NCBI RefSeq assembly: GCF_002858745.1
Contig: NZ_PJRO01000002.1
Span: forward strand, 186,001-250,000
DNA length: 64,000 nt
Source: Mesorhizobium loti
Lineage (GTDB): Bacteria; Pseudomonadota; Alphaproteobacteria; Rhizobiales; Rhizobiaceae
Reading direction: 5' to 3'
Of this stretch, positions 1-9,293 are shown one piece after another; the stretch's first letter is position 1, and every line of letters starts with the position of its first letter. The position numbers and the translations under genes were made by a program. The notes under the pieces are model-generated. The model saw only the letters and a list, made by a program, of their open reading frames with translations, searched no databases and had not been told where the DNA came from.

Positions 1-2693
1 GTCAGCTTCAGCTGTTTTTCCGCGGCGAGCGGCTTGAAGTCGGTGCCGATCTGGCGAAGCAGGCTGTCGAGGCGGAAGGTCGTTTCTTCCGGTTTCATCG
101 CGCCGGCATCGAGCCGTGAGATGTCGAGCACGGCACCGAGGATGGTTTCGACCGATTCCAGCGAGGATTCGATGTTCATCGCGGCCTGGCCTGTGACGCC
201 TTTGCCTGCCTTTTCGATCAGCGAGGCGCAGTAGAGCCGCGCGGCATTGAGCGGCTGCAGGATGTCGTGGCCGGCCGCTGCCAGGAAGCGCGTCTTGCCG
301 AGATTGGCTTCCTCGGCCAGCATCTGCGCCTGCGCCAGCTCCTCGTTGACGCGGGTGAGCTCGGCGGTGCGGCTTTTGACGCGCTGCTCCAGCGATTCAT
401 TGGCGCGTTTCAACGCAAGATCGGATTCCACACGCGCCGACACATCGGCATAGGTGGCGACAAGGCCGCCATCCGGCATAGGGTTCGAGCGCAGCTCGAC
501 GATGCGGCCACTGCCCTTGAGTTCCATCTGCCAGGGGCCGGCGAAACCGGCAAGCCGGTCGAGCACGGTCAGCCGTGTCTCCTGCGAGATGTCGCCACGA
601 GATGCGAGGTGGCGCAGGATCTGGTCGAGCGAGACGCCGACCTGACCCATGTCGTCGGGCAGGTCGAACAAAGCGCGGTATTGCCGGTTCCAGCAGATCA
701 GGCGGAAGTCGCGGTCGAACACCGTGATGCCTTGCTCCATCTGGTCGAGCGCGATCTGCAACAGGTCGCGGTTGTGCTGCAGCGCTTCGGTGGCGTCGTC
801 GAGCAGGCGAAACGCATCCCTGGATTCACGGTCGTTGCGGCGGAACAAAAGCGACAGCACCAGCCGGGCCGACGATGAGCCGACGGCGCTTGCCAGCAAC
901 TGTTCGGAAAAGCGGATCACCTCCATGCTGGCTTGCTCGTTGCCGTGTAGGGAGAGGCCGTTGTCGCGCTCGAAGCTCTGGAACGACCGCTCGGTGCGCT
1001 CGACGCCGAGATAGCGGCCGATCGTGTCCTTGAGGTCGTTCACCGTCGTGGCGGTGCGGAAGCGGCGCAGGCTGGGCATCGGGCTGGCATCGCGCGGCAC
1101 GAAGATCGACGCCTGGATGCGTTCCAGCGGCACCGACACGCGTGACAGCGACCCCAGCAGGAAGAAGAGCGCGTTGATCGACAGGCTCCACATCACACCG
1201 TGGTTGAGGGGCTCGGCAACTGTGCCGAACAGGGCCTGCGGCCGCAGCGCCTCGATGCCGAACAGTCCCTGGGTCACGATGAAGTTGCTTGGTGCGGCAA
1301 GCGAAGGAAACAGCAAAGTATAGGCCCACACCGCAATACCGGCGACCATGCCGAGCGCTGCACCGCGCCCGTTGGCGCGGCGCCAGATCAGGCCGCCGAT
1401 CAGGGCCGGCGCGAACTGCGCGATGGCGGCGAACGACATCAGGCCGATTGAGGAGAGACGGGCGCTGTCGGTCGAGGCGCGGTAATAGAGGAAGGCGATG
1501 AACAGCACGATGAAGATGGAGCCGCGCCGGACATTGAGGATGAGCGTCGACCAGTCCTCGTTCTCCGAGGCGCTGTTCTTCAGGACGCGGCGCACGAACA
1601 GCGGGATGACAAGATCGTTGGAGATCATGATGGCGAGCGCCACGCTCTCGACGATGACCATGGCAGTCGCTGCCGAAAGCCCGCCGATGAAGGCTGCCAT
1701 CGCCAGCGCGTCATGACCGCCGAGCAGCGGCAGCGACAGCACGTAGAGATCGCTCGACGTGCGGTCGCCGACGACGGTCAGGCCCGCCAGCGCGATCGGC
1801 AGCACGAACAGGTTGATGGCGATGAGGTAGAGCGGGAACACCCAGGTGGCGGTGCGCAGTTCGTGCTGGCTGCGGTTCTCCACGATCATCACATAGAACT
1901 GGCGCGGCAGCATGACGATGGCGAAGGCGCTCAGCCCGGTCAGCACCAGCCAGGTGGCGAGCGAGGTCCGGTAGCTCATCGCCTGCTGCACCTGGGCATT
2001 GGCGGCGAGCCGGTCGAACATGTCACCGGGGCCGCCGAAAACCAGGAACGTGACGAGCAGCCCTATGGCGACGAAGGCGGCGAGTTTCACCACCGATTCC
2101 ACCGCGACCGCCAGCACCAGGCCGTCCTGATGTTCGGTGGCGTCAGCATGGCGGGTACCGAACAGCACCGCGAAGACAGCCAGCAGCATCGCCACGATCA
2201 GCGATATGTCGGAAACGAAAGGGTCGAAGGAGGGGGGCGAGCCGGAATAATGCTCGACCATCAGGCTGACCGAGCCCGAGATCGCCTTCAGTTGAAGCGC
2301 GATATAGGGCACGGCGCCGACGGTGGCGATCAGCGTGGCGATCGCCGCCACGGTGAAGCTCTTGCCGTAGCGGGCGCCGAGGAAGTCGGCCACCGAGGTG
2401 ATCTTTTCGGCCTTGGCCAGCCGCACGATGCGCGACAGCAGCGGATAGCCGAACAGGAACAAAAGCACCGGGCCGATGTAGATGCCGAGGAATTCCCAGC
2501 CGCGCTCGGACGATAGCCCGACCGATCCGAAGAAGGTCCAGGAGGTGCAGTAGATGGCAAGGCTGAGTGCAAAGATCAGCGGCCGCGGCCGGCCGGGACC
2601 ACTCACGGCGGCGCGCCGGTCGCCGATGCTGGCGACCGCGAACAGCAGCGTCACATAGGCGAGCGCTATGATGACGATGAACCAGCCCTGCAC
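1..2693 (-). CDS. SLC5-type transporter / STAC / PAS / histidine kinase fusion (CbrA-like), C-terminus beyond window
   Basis: A sensor kinase fused to a sodium/solute symporter-like membrane domain; it probably couples solute binding or uptake to phosphorelay signalling at the inner membrane. The first ~500 residues are hydrophobic with multiple membrane segments and resemble the SLC5/PutP family. A STAC-like linker follows at ~555-610 (GRYLGVERTERSF), then a PAS domain at ~640-750 (MEQGITVFDRDFRLICWNRQ), a coiled coil, and the start of a HisKA domain at ~800 with the H-box GHDILQPLNAARLY, whose His is the predicted phosphoacceptor. The order matches CbrA-type kinases. I chose GTG at 2693, which has GGAGGA upstream at good spacing; about 897 codons are visible. 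The ATPase and any receiver domain lie left of position 1. The ligand is unknown. Domain order is clear; CbrA function is inference. Confidence 0.88.
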   Translation of the reverse strand, partial: MQGWFIVIIALAYVTLLFAVASIGDRRAAVSGPGRPRPLIFALSLAIYCTSWTFFGSVGLSSERGWEFLGIYIGPVLLFLFGYPLLSRIVRLAKAEKITSVADFLGARYGKSFTVAAIATLIATVGAVPYIALQLKAISGSVSLMVEHYSGSPPSFDPFVSDISLIVAMLLAVFAVLFGTRHADATEHQDGLVLAVAVESVVKLAAFVAIGLLVTFLVFGGPGDMFDRLAANAQVQQAMSYRTSLATWLVLTGLSAFAIVMLPRQFYVMIVENRSQHELRTATWVFPLYLIAINLFVLPIALAGLTVVGDRTSSDLYVLSLPLLGGHDALAMAAFIGGLSAATAMVIVESVALAIMISNDLVIPLFVRRVLKNSASENEDWSTLILNVRRGSIFIVLFIAFLYYRASTDSARLSSIGLMSFAAIAQFAPALIGGLIWRRANGRGAALGMVAGIAVWAYTLLFPSLAAPSNFIVTQGLFGIEALRPQALFGTVAEPLNHGVMWSLSINALFFLLGSLSRVSVPLERIQASIFVPRDASPMPSLRRFRTATTVNDLKDTIGRYLGVERTERSFQSFERDNGLSLHGNEQASMEVIRFSEQLLASAVGSSSARLVLSLLFRRNDRESRDAFRLLDDATEALQHNRDLLQIALDQMEQGITVFDRDFRLICWNRQYRALFDLPDDMGQVGVSLDQILRHLASRGDISQETRLTVLDRLAGFAGPWQMELKGSGRIVELRSNPMPDGGLVATYADVSARVESDLALKRANESLEQRVKSRTAELTRVNEELAQAQMLAEEANLGKTRFLAAAGHDILQPLNAARLYCASLIEKAGKGVTGQAAMNIESSLESVETILGAVLDISRLDAGAMKPEETTFRLDSLLRQIGTDFKPLAAEKQLKL

Positions 2694-2915
2694 GCCGGAT
2701 GTTCCTCCCTGGCCAATTGGTGTTGCCGCTTCGAGGCAACCACAGCTTCGCCGAACTGTCTATTGCGACCTTGGGTGCGGTGCGCTCCCGGGCTATCGTA
2801 ACCCTGCGTTTCGTTTTTGCTCGTGCTGCCGGGCGTTTTTGTTATTGTTTCTGCGAATCGGCAGAAGGGCCGGTTGCCGAGGGTCGTGGCGTTGGGCCGC
2901 GAAAAGGAGGACAAG

Positions 2916-3338
2916 GTGCTGAAAGAATTTCAGGAGTTCATCTCCAGAGGCAATGTCATGGATCTGGCGGTCGGTGTCATCATCGGCGCCGCCTTCGGAA
3001 AGATCGTCGACTCGCTGGTCAACGACATCATCATGCCGATCGTCGGCGCGATCTTCGGGGGCCTGGACTTCAACAACTACTTCTTTGGCTTGTCCTCGGC
3101 TGTAACGGCCGTGACGCTGGCCGAAGCCAAGAAGCAGGGTGCGGTCTTCGCCTATGGTTCCTTCATCACCGTGGTGATCAATTTCATCATCCTCGCCTGG
3201 ATCATTTTCCTGATGGTCAAGGCGGTCAACAATGTCCGCCGCCGCGTGGAAAAGCAGAAGCCCGCCGAAGCGCCGGCTGCGCCGCCCGCCGATGTCGCGT
3301 TGCTCACCGAAATTCGCGACCTGCTCGCCAAGAAGTAA
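2916..3338 (+). CDS. mscL: Large-conductance mechanosensitive channel MscL
   Basis: Inner-membrane channel that opens under membrane tension to release solutes during hypo-osmotic shock; the family works as a homopentamer. The 140-residue product has the family length and landmarks: N-terminal amphipathic helix ([19 protein letters not shown]), pore helix TM1 at ~14-45 with small residues ([12 protein letters not shown]), a periplasmic loop, TM2 at ~75-100, and a charged C-terminal helix ending in [15 protein letters not shown] at 2916 follows AAGGAGG and starts the protein exactly where MscL proteins normally begin; an upstream in-frame ATG at 2817 would add 33 non-homologous residues. A terminator follows closely, so it is probably monocistronic. 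Confidence 0.96.
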   Translation: MLKEFQEFISRGNVMDLAVGVIIGAAFGKIVDSLVNDIIMPIVGAIFGGLDFNNYFFGLSSAVTAVTLAEAKKQGAVFAYGSFITVVINFIILAWIIFLMVKAVNNVRRRVEKQKPAEAPAAPPADVALLTEIRDLLAKK

Positions 3339-3358
3339 CTTCAGTCCTCTGGACCAAG

Positions 3359-3385
3359 AACCCGGTCGCTTGCGGCCGGGTTTTG
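3359..3385 (+). terminator. Rho-independent terminator after mscL
   Basis: AACCCGG (3359-3365) pairs with CCGGGTT (3376-3382), followed by a short T-rich run, 20 bases after the mscL stop. Confidence 0.7.
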
Positions 3386-3446
3386 CTGTTTTCGGGGCAA
3401 GGCAACCACGATAGCACTCCGGAACATCACAAGTCGGAAGATACCT

Positions 3447-4625
3447 ATGGATCTGGTCGAGACCCTGCGCGCGGAAGCGCGCGCTGCACCTGAAAGCGGC
3501 ATTGTCGCAGTCATGAACCATGGCCGTGGCCGCGACGGCATGATTCCACTCTGGGCAGGCGAGGGCGACCTGCCGACGCCCGCTTTCATTGCAGATGCCG
3601 CCAGCCGCGCGCTTGTTGGCGGCGAAACCTTCTACACCTGGCAGAGGGGCATTCCGGAAGTGCGGCAGGCGCTCGCCCGCTATTATGACCGTCATTTCGG
3701 CAGGAGCTTCGCGCCGGAGGAATTCATCCTCACTGGTTCCGGCATGCACGCGATCCAGCTTGCGATCGATGCCGTCGCCGGCAAGGGCGACGAGGTGATC
3801 TACCTGTCGCCGGCATGGCCGAATTTCGCAGCGGCAGCCGGCATCAGCGGCGCCGTGCCGGTGCCGGTCGTGCTCGACCTCACCGACAATGCTGGTTCCT
3901 GGGGCTGGTCCTGCGACGTCGAGAAGATCGCAGCTGCAATCACGCCGCGCACCAGGGCGATCTTCGTCAACACGCCGTCGAACCCGACCGGGTGGACCGC
4001 CGACCATGAGACCTTGCGGGCGATCCTGGAACTGGCGCGCGCCAGGAACGTCTGGGTCATCGCCGACGAGATCTACGCGCTGTTCCATTACGACGGCGGC
4101 CGCGCGCCGTCCTTCATCGACGTCATGCGCGACGACGATCGTATCCTCTTCGTCAACAGCTTCTCGAAGAACTGGTCGATGACCGGCTGGCGTGTCGGCT
4201 GGATCAAGACACATCCGTCCCTGCAGCAGGTGTTCGAAAACCTGATCCAGTATTCGACCTCGGGCGTGGCGCAGTTCATGCAGCGTGGCGCGGTGGCCGC
4301 CCTCGATGAGGGCGACGCCTTCGTCGCCAGGCAGGTCGCCCACGCGCGCCAGGCGCGCGACCTTGTCTGCGGCATCCTCGGGCAGACCGGCAAAGTGCGT
4401 TTCGCGGTTCCGGCTGGCGCCTTCTACCTGTTCTTTTCCGTCGACGGCCTGAGCGATTCCCGCGCTGCCGCCTTCGACATCGTCGACCAGGCCAATGTCG
4501 GCCTGGCGCCCGGCACGGCCTTCGGCGCGGGTGGCGAGAAGTTCCTCAGATTGTGCTTTCTGCGCCGCCTGGACCAGCTTGAAGAAGCCGCAACCCGCAT
4601 CGCAGATTGGACGCGGCGCTTGTAA
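3447..4625 (+). CDS. Class I/II PLP-dependent aminotransferase
   Basis: Fold-type I aminotransferase of 392 residues, cytosolic, transferring an amino group between an amino acid and a 2-oxoacid through pyridoxal phosphate. Visible signatures: ILTGSGMHAIQLA (cofactor phosphate region), NTPSNPTGW (substrate/PLP contact Asn), VIADEIYALF with the Asp that pairs with the pyridine nitrogen, and NSFSKNWSMTGWRVGW with predicted Schiff-base Lys241. The C-terminal FLRLCF carries the usual carboxylate-binding Arg. The sequence resembles aspartate-aminotransferase-like enzymes of alphaproteobacteria, but the substrate cannot be fixed from sequence. It lies 94 nt upstream of ilvE on the same strand. The ribosome-binding site is weak (GGAAG). 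Confidence 0.9.
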   Translation: MDLVETLRAEARAAPESGIVAVMNHGRGRDGMIPLWAGEGDLPTPAFIADAASRALVGGETFYTWQRGIPEVRQALARYYDRHFGRSFAPEEFILTGSGMHAIQLAIDAVAGKGDEVIYLSPAWPNFAAAAGISGAVPVPVVLDLTDNAGSWGWSCDVEKIAAAITPRTRAIFVNTPSNPTGWTADHETLRAILELARARNVWVIADEIYALFHYDGGRAPSFIDVMRDDDRILFVNSFSKNWSMTGWRVGWIKTHPSLQQVFENLIQYSTSGVAQFMQRGAVAALDEGDAFVARQVAHARQARDLVCGILGQTGKVRFAVPAGAFYLFFSVDGLSDSRAAAFDIVDQANVGLAPGTAFGAGGEKFLRLCFLRRLDQLEEAATRIADWTRRL

Positions 4626-4719
4626 TTTCGCGCAAGATTGTTACGAGCAATATTATTACGTGCCTCTGAGAAGGCGATATCTGCCGCTCCCGACGGAAGG
4701 CTTGAGGAAAGTACGCCAG

Positions 4720-5811
4720 ATGACTGCCCAGACAACAGCAAAGCCGCGCATTGAACTGATCCCGCATGCCTCGCCGACCTCGCCGGAGGCGCGCGCCGCG
4801 CTGATGGCAAACCCCGGCTTCGGCAAGGTGTTCTCCGACCACATGGTCACCATCACCTGGAGCGTCGATCGCGGCTGGCACGATGCGCAGGTTCGCGCCC
4901 GCGCCCCCTTCGCCATCGACCCGGCGGCAGCCGTGCTGCACTACGCCCAGGAAATCTTCGAGGGCATGAAGGCCTACCGCACCCCGGACGGTCTGGCGCT
5001 CTTCCGCCCGGAAGAGAATGCGCGCCGCCTCAACCTTTCGGCCGAGCGCATGGCGATGCCGTCGATCCCAGAGGATCTGTTCATCGAAGCGGTCGAGACG
5101 CTGGTGCGCACCGACGCCGCCTGGGTGCCGGAAGGCGACGGCAGCCTGTATCTACGCCCCTTCATGTTCGCCAGCGAGGCCTTCCTCGGCGTGCGCCCGG
5201 CCACCGAATACATCTTCTGCGTCATCGCCTCGCCGGTCGGTGCCTATTTCAAGGGCGGCTACAAGGCGGTCAGCGTCTGGGTTTCGGATGACTACACCCG
5301 CGCGGCACCGGGCGGCACGGGTGCCGCCAAATGCGGCGGCAACTATGCCGGCAGCCTGATTGCCCAGGCCGAGGCTACCCGCAACGGCTGCGACCAGGTC
5401 GTCTTCCTCGACGCGGCCGAGCGCCGCTGGATCGAGGAGCTCGGCGGCATGAACGTCTTCTTCGTCATGGACGACAAGCGCATCGTCACCCCGCCGCTCG
5501 GCACCATCCTGCCCGGCATCACCCGCGCATCGATCATGAAGCTGGCTGCCGAGGCCGGCTACACGGTCGAGGAACGGCTCTACGGCTTCGACGAGTGGCA
5601 GGCCGACGCAAAGAGCGGCAAGCTGCGCGAGGCTTTCGCCTGCGGTACCGCCGCCGTCATTGCCGGCATCGGCACGGTGAAGTTCCGCGAAGGCTCGTTC
5701 TCGATCGGCAACAGCGGCGATGGTGAGGTCACTTCGCAGCTGCGCGCCAAGCTGGTTGGCGTGCAGCGCGGCACCGTCAAGGACGACCATGGCTGGATGC
5801 GCAGCATCTGA
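4720..5811 (+). CDS. ilvE: Branched-chain amino acid aminotransferase
   Basis: Fold-type IV PLP enzyme catalysing the last step of Leu, Ile and Val synthesis, and the first of their breakdown, in the cytosol. The 363-residue product belongs to the longer bacterial/eukaryotic-like BCAT subgroup: HYAQEIFEGMKAYR, LYLRPFMFASE, GTGAAKCGGNYAGS with the predicted PLP lysine Lys204, and EELGGMNVFFV. The reading frame is open further upstream, but ATG at 4720 gives the family N-terminus (MTAQTTAKPRIELIPH) and has GAGGAAAG upstream. ilvC, another gene of the pathway, is 34 kb away, so the pathway is dispersed here. Confidence 0.95.
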   Translation: MTAQTTAKPRIELIPHASPTSPEARAALMANPGFGKVFSDHMVTITWSVDRGWHDAQVRARAPFAIDPAAAVLHYAQEIFEGMKAYRTPDGLALFRPEENARRLNLSAERMAMPSIPEDLFIEAVETLVRTDAAWVPEGDGSLYLRPFMFASEAFLGVRPATEYIFCVIASPVGAYFKGGYKAVSVWVSDDYTRAAPGGTGAAKCGGNYAGSLIAQAEATRNGCDQVVFLDAAERRWIEELGGMNVFFVMDDKRIVTPPLGTILPGITRASIMKLAAEAGYTVEERLYGFDEWQADAKSGKLREAFACGTAAVIAGIGTVKFREGSFSIGNSGDGEVTSQLRAKLVGVQRGTVKDDHGWMRSI

Positions 5812-5840
5812 CACGGCTCGACCGCTGCACTGCGGTCCTG

Positions 5841-5866
5841 TTTCCGGAATTGCATAAAAACCAATC
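5841..5866. repeat. Fragment resembling the ~100-bp mosaic palindromic element
   Basis: TTTCCGGAATTGCATAAAAA here resembles the internal part of the fuller elements at 11970, 33310, 37962 and 43676 (CCGGAATTGCGTAAAAAC). Only the middle is preserved, so this is a tentative relic between ilvE and the next gene. Confidence 0.35.
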
Positions 5867-5908
5867 CGGGGCGTTGCATGCCTTGCTGAAGTGTTGGAGC
5901 TAAACAGG

Positions 5909-6181
5909 ATGTCGTTCATTCCGAGAATCGTCGTGGCTTTGGTGGTCGCGCTCATCGTCGGTTTCGGGTTCATGGTTTACGACAAGAAGACCGGCGCGGA
6001 ATGGGTGGTCTCGCCCGAGCAGATCGCTGCCGGCAATGGTTCCGTCGAGACGCGTCCGGGCACGGTTGCGGTGCGTGCGATCCGCAGCGAGATCGCCGAT
6101 GTGCTCCCCTATAAATGGGCAATAAGCGGCATCATCGCGGGCGGGCTGGCGTTCTTCATGCTGCGCCGCAGGAACGCCTGA
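5909..6181 (+). CDS. Small two-helix membrane protein, unknown function
   Basis: A 90-residue protein with a hydrophobic N-terminal helix at ~6-22 (IVVALVVALIVGFGFMVY), a polar central segment with charged residues, and a second helix at ~68-84 (WAISGIIAGGLAFFML) followed by the positive tail RRRNA, which suggests the C-terminus is cytoplasmic. ATG at 5909 is preferred over the in-frame GTG at 5891 because GGAG sits about ten bases upstream and the membrane helix then starts immediately. I do not recognise the family. It stands alone between ilvE and a convergent gene. Confidence 0.65.
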   Translation: MSFIPRIVVALVVALIVGFGFMVYDKKTGAEWVVSPEQIAAGNGSVETRPGTVAVRAIRSEIADVLPYKWAISGIIAGGLAFFMLRRRNA

Positions 6182-6233
6182 ATTCAAGCGGGGCGTGGCA
6201 CATCTGGAATGACGGTTGTGAAGAAGCTGCGCT

Positions 6234-7730
6234 CTAGGGTGCCAGCCGCACGGTGATCGCTGCGTTCGAGGCGGACAGTTTCTCCGCGAGACTCTGGGCT
6301 GTTGTCGTATCGAAGCCGTTGATCGTGATCATGCCTTGCAGGATAGGTTCACGAACAACCGGTTCCAGGATCACTGTCTCGCCGACCAAGAGCTGCGTTT
6401 TTTGGCCGATCGCGGTACGGGTGAAATCGCCGAAGACCTTGGCGCTTTCCGGTGTCAGCACGATGCTCACGACGGTTTCGCCGTAAAGCGGGTCCTTGGT
6501 GGTTTCGGCCTTCGCGATCTTGAGTGAGATCGGGGCAATGGCTTTCGATGGTTCTGCCGCTGCCTGTTGCTCTGCCTGTGCGCCGGATTTGGCCTCCCCG
6601 CTGAACCCCTCTGGGGCGGAAGGCTGCGTTGTGGTCTGTCCCAGCGGGCTGACGCCCTGAGCCGAGACGATCTTCGCCGTCCACGCCGGTGGCTCGGGCA
6701 GGGTCGGCAATTGGTCGTCACGCCAGATATGGGTGACGACGGTGAGCGTCGTGCCGGCACTGTCCACCGTGACGCTGTCCAGGGCTTCCACGGTCGAACC
6801 GTCCTGCAGCGACACGACCAGCGTCAGGTCCCGAGATTTTTGCGGGCTACGGACCCGCGTCATCTCTTCATCCGTCAGTTGATTCGCACGTTCGCCGAAG
6901 CCCGCGATTATCTTTTCGGTTGGTGCTTTCGTAGCTGCCTGGAGGGCCGCCGGATCGAAACTCTGCAGCATGCTGAAGGTGGCAATGCGTTTGGCGCTGT
7001 CGGTCGACACGAGTTTCCATGCCGATGTCGCGGGAACGGCGCCATCTCCGATGCTTTCGTCGCTTTTTGCACTCCACGCGCTGCCGACCTCGAGGGTGGC
7101 GTCCTGCGACGCCTGTCCCAGGCTGAGAGCGAGGACCTCCGGGATAAGGATGTCGACGACCTTGAGCGGGTTATCCTTGACCGCTTGAACCATCCGGCTG
7201 GCGACGCTGTCGGCCGGTACCGTCGCTCCACCTGGCCCGGGGGTGGCGATGAGGCTTTCCATATGGGCAATGATCTGGTCGGCTCCCGCCAATGCAGTCG
7301 GATAGCCGGTCAGATCAGTCTCGATCTCCAACTGCTGTACGCCGTAGGCGGTGAGCGAATTCCGAAATTGCGCATTCATCGGGTAGGAATCCGCGGCACT
7401 CAGCGCTGCCGGCGGAAGATCGGCCGAAAGCAGCCAGCGCACCCGCATGCCCTTGTCGTCGCGCGAGACCACCGCGGTCTGCTGACGGAAATCTCCGCGC
7501 ATCACCATCGCGGCCGCCTCGGGCTTGTCGAACCACAGCGACATGTCGGTCTCGGTCGTCTTCTGGATGCGGTAGGTATGGACGGTGCCGATTTCCGGCT
7601 GATAGCGGGGGATGGTGATGCTCTCTCCCGCCTGCGCTGCCTCGATGAGGCCTGGATAACAATTCAGCGCGAGAACGAGTGGAACCAGCAGCCGAAGCCG
7701 GAGTCGGTTATCGATGGCACGAACTGGCAT
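6234..7730 (-). CDS. Exported protein with C-terminal SecD P1-head-like domain
   Basis: A 498-residue protein with an N-terminal signal sequence (LRLRLLVPLVLALNCYPG), probably cleaved near EAAQA, so likely periplasmic. Residues ~35-395 are a soluble region I do not recognise. The last ~95 residues closely follow the P1 head of SecD: a VVSIVLTPESAKVFGDFTR strand-helix unit, IGQKTQLLVGETVILEPVV, REPILQGMITINGFDTTTA, and a final helix AQSLAEKLSAS. None of SecD's membrane segments is present, so this is not a translocase subunit; it may bind a polypeptide or cell-wall partner, which is inference. No good ribosome-binding site is seen before ATG 7730. The stop codon is in TAGAGCG. The gene is 131 nt downstream of hemA on the same strand. 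Confidence 0.75.
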   Translation of the reverse strand: MPVRAIDNRLRLRLLVPLVLALNCYPGLIEAAQAGESITIPRYQPEIGTVHTYRIQKTTETDMSLWFDKPEAAAMVMRGDFRQQTAVVSRDDKGMRVRWLLSADLPPAALSAADSYPMNAQFRNSLTAYGVQQLEIETDLTGYPTALAGADQIIAHMESLIATPGPGGATVPADSVASRMVQAVKDNPLKVVDILIPEVLALSLGQASQDATLEVGSAWSAKSDESIGDGAVPATSAWKLVSTDSAKRIATFSMLQSFDPAALQAATKAPTEKIIAGFGERANQLTDEEMTRVRSPQKSRDLTLVVSLQDGSTVEALDSVTVDSAGTTLTVVTHIWRDDQLPTLPEPPAWTAKIVSAQGVSPLGQTTTQPSAPEGFSGEAKSGAQAEQQAAAEPSKAIAPISLKIAKAETTKDPLYGETVVSIVLTPESAKVFGDFTRTAIGQKTQLLVGETVILEPVVREPILQGMITINGFDTTTAQSLAEKLSASNAAITVRLAP

Positions 7731-7861
7731 ACGGCGTATCCGGGTGAAAGCACTCAGCTAGACCTGACACGCCGATTTTTCACTGTCCACCCGCGGTGTC
7801 AGCGCAATTGAAAACTGTTTCGGACAAGGTGCCGACGCCCGCTCCCGGCGGAGCGGCCCAC

Positions 7862-9139
7862 TCAGCCGCCGGACTTCGGCACCAGCAGCGGGATGATACG
7901 TTCGCTCTCTGTAACGGCCGGGCGGCCGGTAGAACCGTAAGGAATGCCCAATGCATCCCAGGTCTCGACCAGTGCGTCGCGCAGGCCGTCGATCAGCGCG
8001 TCGTCGTGGAACGGTGTCGGCGTGATGCGCAGCCGCTCCGTGCCGCGCGGCACGGTCGGGTAGTTGATCGGCTGGATGTAGATGCCGTGCACGCCGAGCA
8101 GGCGGTCGCTCGCCATCTTGCAAAGCTCGGGTTCGCCGACATGCACCGGCACGATATGCGTGGCCGAATTCATCACCGGCAGGCCGGCGGCTGCCAGCAC
8201 CTGCTTGGTGCGCTCGGCCTGGCGCTTCTGGCCGTCGCGCTCGACCTGCGAGGCCTTGAGATGTCGGATCGAGGTCGTCGTCGCGGCAGCGATGGCCGGC
8301 GGCAGCGCCGTGGTGAAGATGAAGCCCGGCGCATAGGAACGCACGGCGTCGATGACGGCGCGCGGGCCGGTGATGTAGCCGCCCAGCGTGCCGAATGCCT
8401 TGGCCAGCGTCCCTTCGATGATGTCGATGCGGTCGACCAGGCCTTCCTGCTCGGTGATGCCGCCGCCATGCGGGCCATACATGCCGACCGCATGGACCTC
8501 GTCGATATAGGTCATGGCGTTGTACTTGTCGGCGAGATCGGCGATCGCCTTGATTGGTGCGATGTCGCCGTCCATCGAATAGACGCTCTCGAACACGATC
8601 AGCTTGGCGCGCTCGCGCCCGGCGCTCTGCAACAGGCTCTCCAGATGCGCCACGTCGTTGTGGCGGAAGATTTTCTTTTCGGCGCCCGAGCGGCGTATAC
8701 CTTCGATCATCGAGGCATGGTTGAGCTCGTCCGACAGGATCAGGCAGTTCGGCAGCAGCCGCGCGATGGTCGAGATACCTGCCTCATTGGAAACGAAGCC
8801 GGAGGTGAAGACCAGTCCCGCTTCCTTGCCATGCAGGTCGGCGAGTTCAAGCTCGAGCTCCACCAGCGGGTGGTTGGTGCCGGAAATGTTGCGGGTGCCG
8901 CCAGCGCCGGTGCCCATGCCGCCGGCCGCAGCCTGCATCGCGGCGATGACATCGGGGTGCTGGCCCATGCCGAGATAGTCGTTGGAGCACCAGACGGTGA
9001 TTTCCTGGGCACGGCCATTGGCGCGCCAGACCGCGCGCGGAAACTTGCCCGCGATGCGTTCCAGATCGGCGAATACCCGGTAGCGGCGCTCCGCATGGAG
9101 CTGGTCGATCGCTTCCTCGAAGAACCGCTGATAGTTCAT
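7862..9139 (-). CDS. hemA: 5-aminolevulinate synthase
   Basis: Condenses glycine with succinyl-CoA to 5-aminolevulinate, the first committed step of haem (and cobalamin ring) synthesis in alphaproteobacteria. The 425-residue product shows the full family pattern: [59 protein letters not shown], and [17 protein letters not shown] with predicted PLP lysine Lys247. ATG at 9139 gives the usual start [11 protein letters not shown] with GGGAAG upstream; a start at 9211 would add 24 atypical residues. A perfect FNR/FixK box lies 141 bp upstream. It supplies precursor for the cobalamin genes at the right end of the window. Confidence 0.97.
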   Translation of the reverse strand: MNYQRFFEEAIDQLHAERRYRVFADLERIAGKFPRAVWRANGRAQEITVWCSNDYLGMGQHPDVIAAMQAAAGGMGTGAGGTRNISGTNHPLVELELELADLHGKEAGLVFTSGFVSNEAGISTIARLLPNCLILSDELNHASMIEGIRRSGAEKKIFRHNDVAHLESLLQSAGRERAKLIVFESVYSMDGDIAPIKAIADLADKYNAMTYIDEVHAVGMYGPHGGGITEQEGLVDRIDIIEGTLAKAFGTLGGYITGPRAVIDAVRSYAPGFIFTTALPPAIAAATTTSIRHLKASQVERDGQKRQAERTKQVLAAAGLPVMNSATHIVPVHVGEPELCKMASDRLLGVHGIYIQPINYPTVPRGTERLRITPTPFHDDALIDGLRDALVETWDALGIPYGSTGRPAVTESERIIPLLVPKSGG

Positions 9140-9279
9140 CTTTGCTTCCCAATTTGCGCCCGGATCATAATCATAAGGCCCGTTCGGCGTCCATGGACCA
9201 GCTTTGGTCAAAATGCCACGCCCAACCCCTGAATGTCCATCGAACCAAGTCTAACGACCACGGTCTGTGAACTATTCCC

Positions 9280-9293
9280 TTGATGTGGATCAA
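9280..9293. promoter_or_regulatory. FNR/FixK-type box between hemA and galE-like gene
   Basis: TTGATGTGGATCAA is a perfect match to the TTGAT-N4-ATCAA consensus of Crp/Fnr-family regulators such as FixK and FnrN. It lies 141 bp before hemA (minus) and 115 bp before the epimerase gene (plus). FixK/FnrN control of hemA is known in other rhizobia, so hemA is the likelier target. Confidence 0.75.

Noticed and set aside
1713..2516. A 267-codon plus-strand frame rich in His, Gln and Asp
   Set aside because: Antisense to the membrane part of the transporter-kinase gene; typical shadow of hydrophobic codons.
6567..7811. A 414-codon open frame on the plus strand
   Set aside because: Antisense to the SecD-head protein gene, which has a signal peptide and domain support.
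7844..7861. CCGCTCC/GGAGCGG hairpin after hemA as a terminator
   Set aside because: The stem is short and no T run follows on the minus strand, so it is not a convincing terminator.
7796..9232. A 478-codon open frame on the plus strand
   Set aside because: Fully antisense to hemA, with shadow-type composition and no ribosome-binding site.
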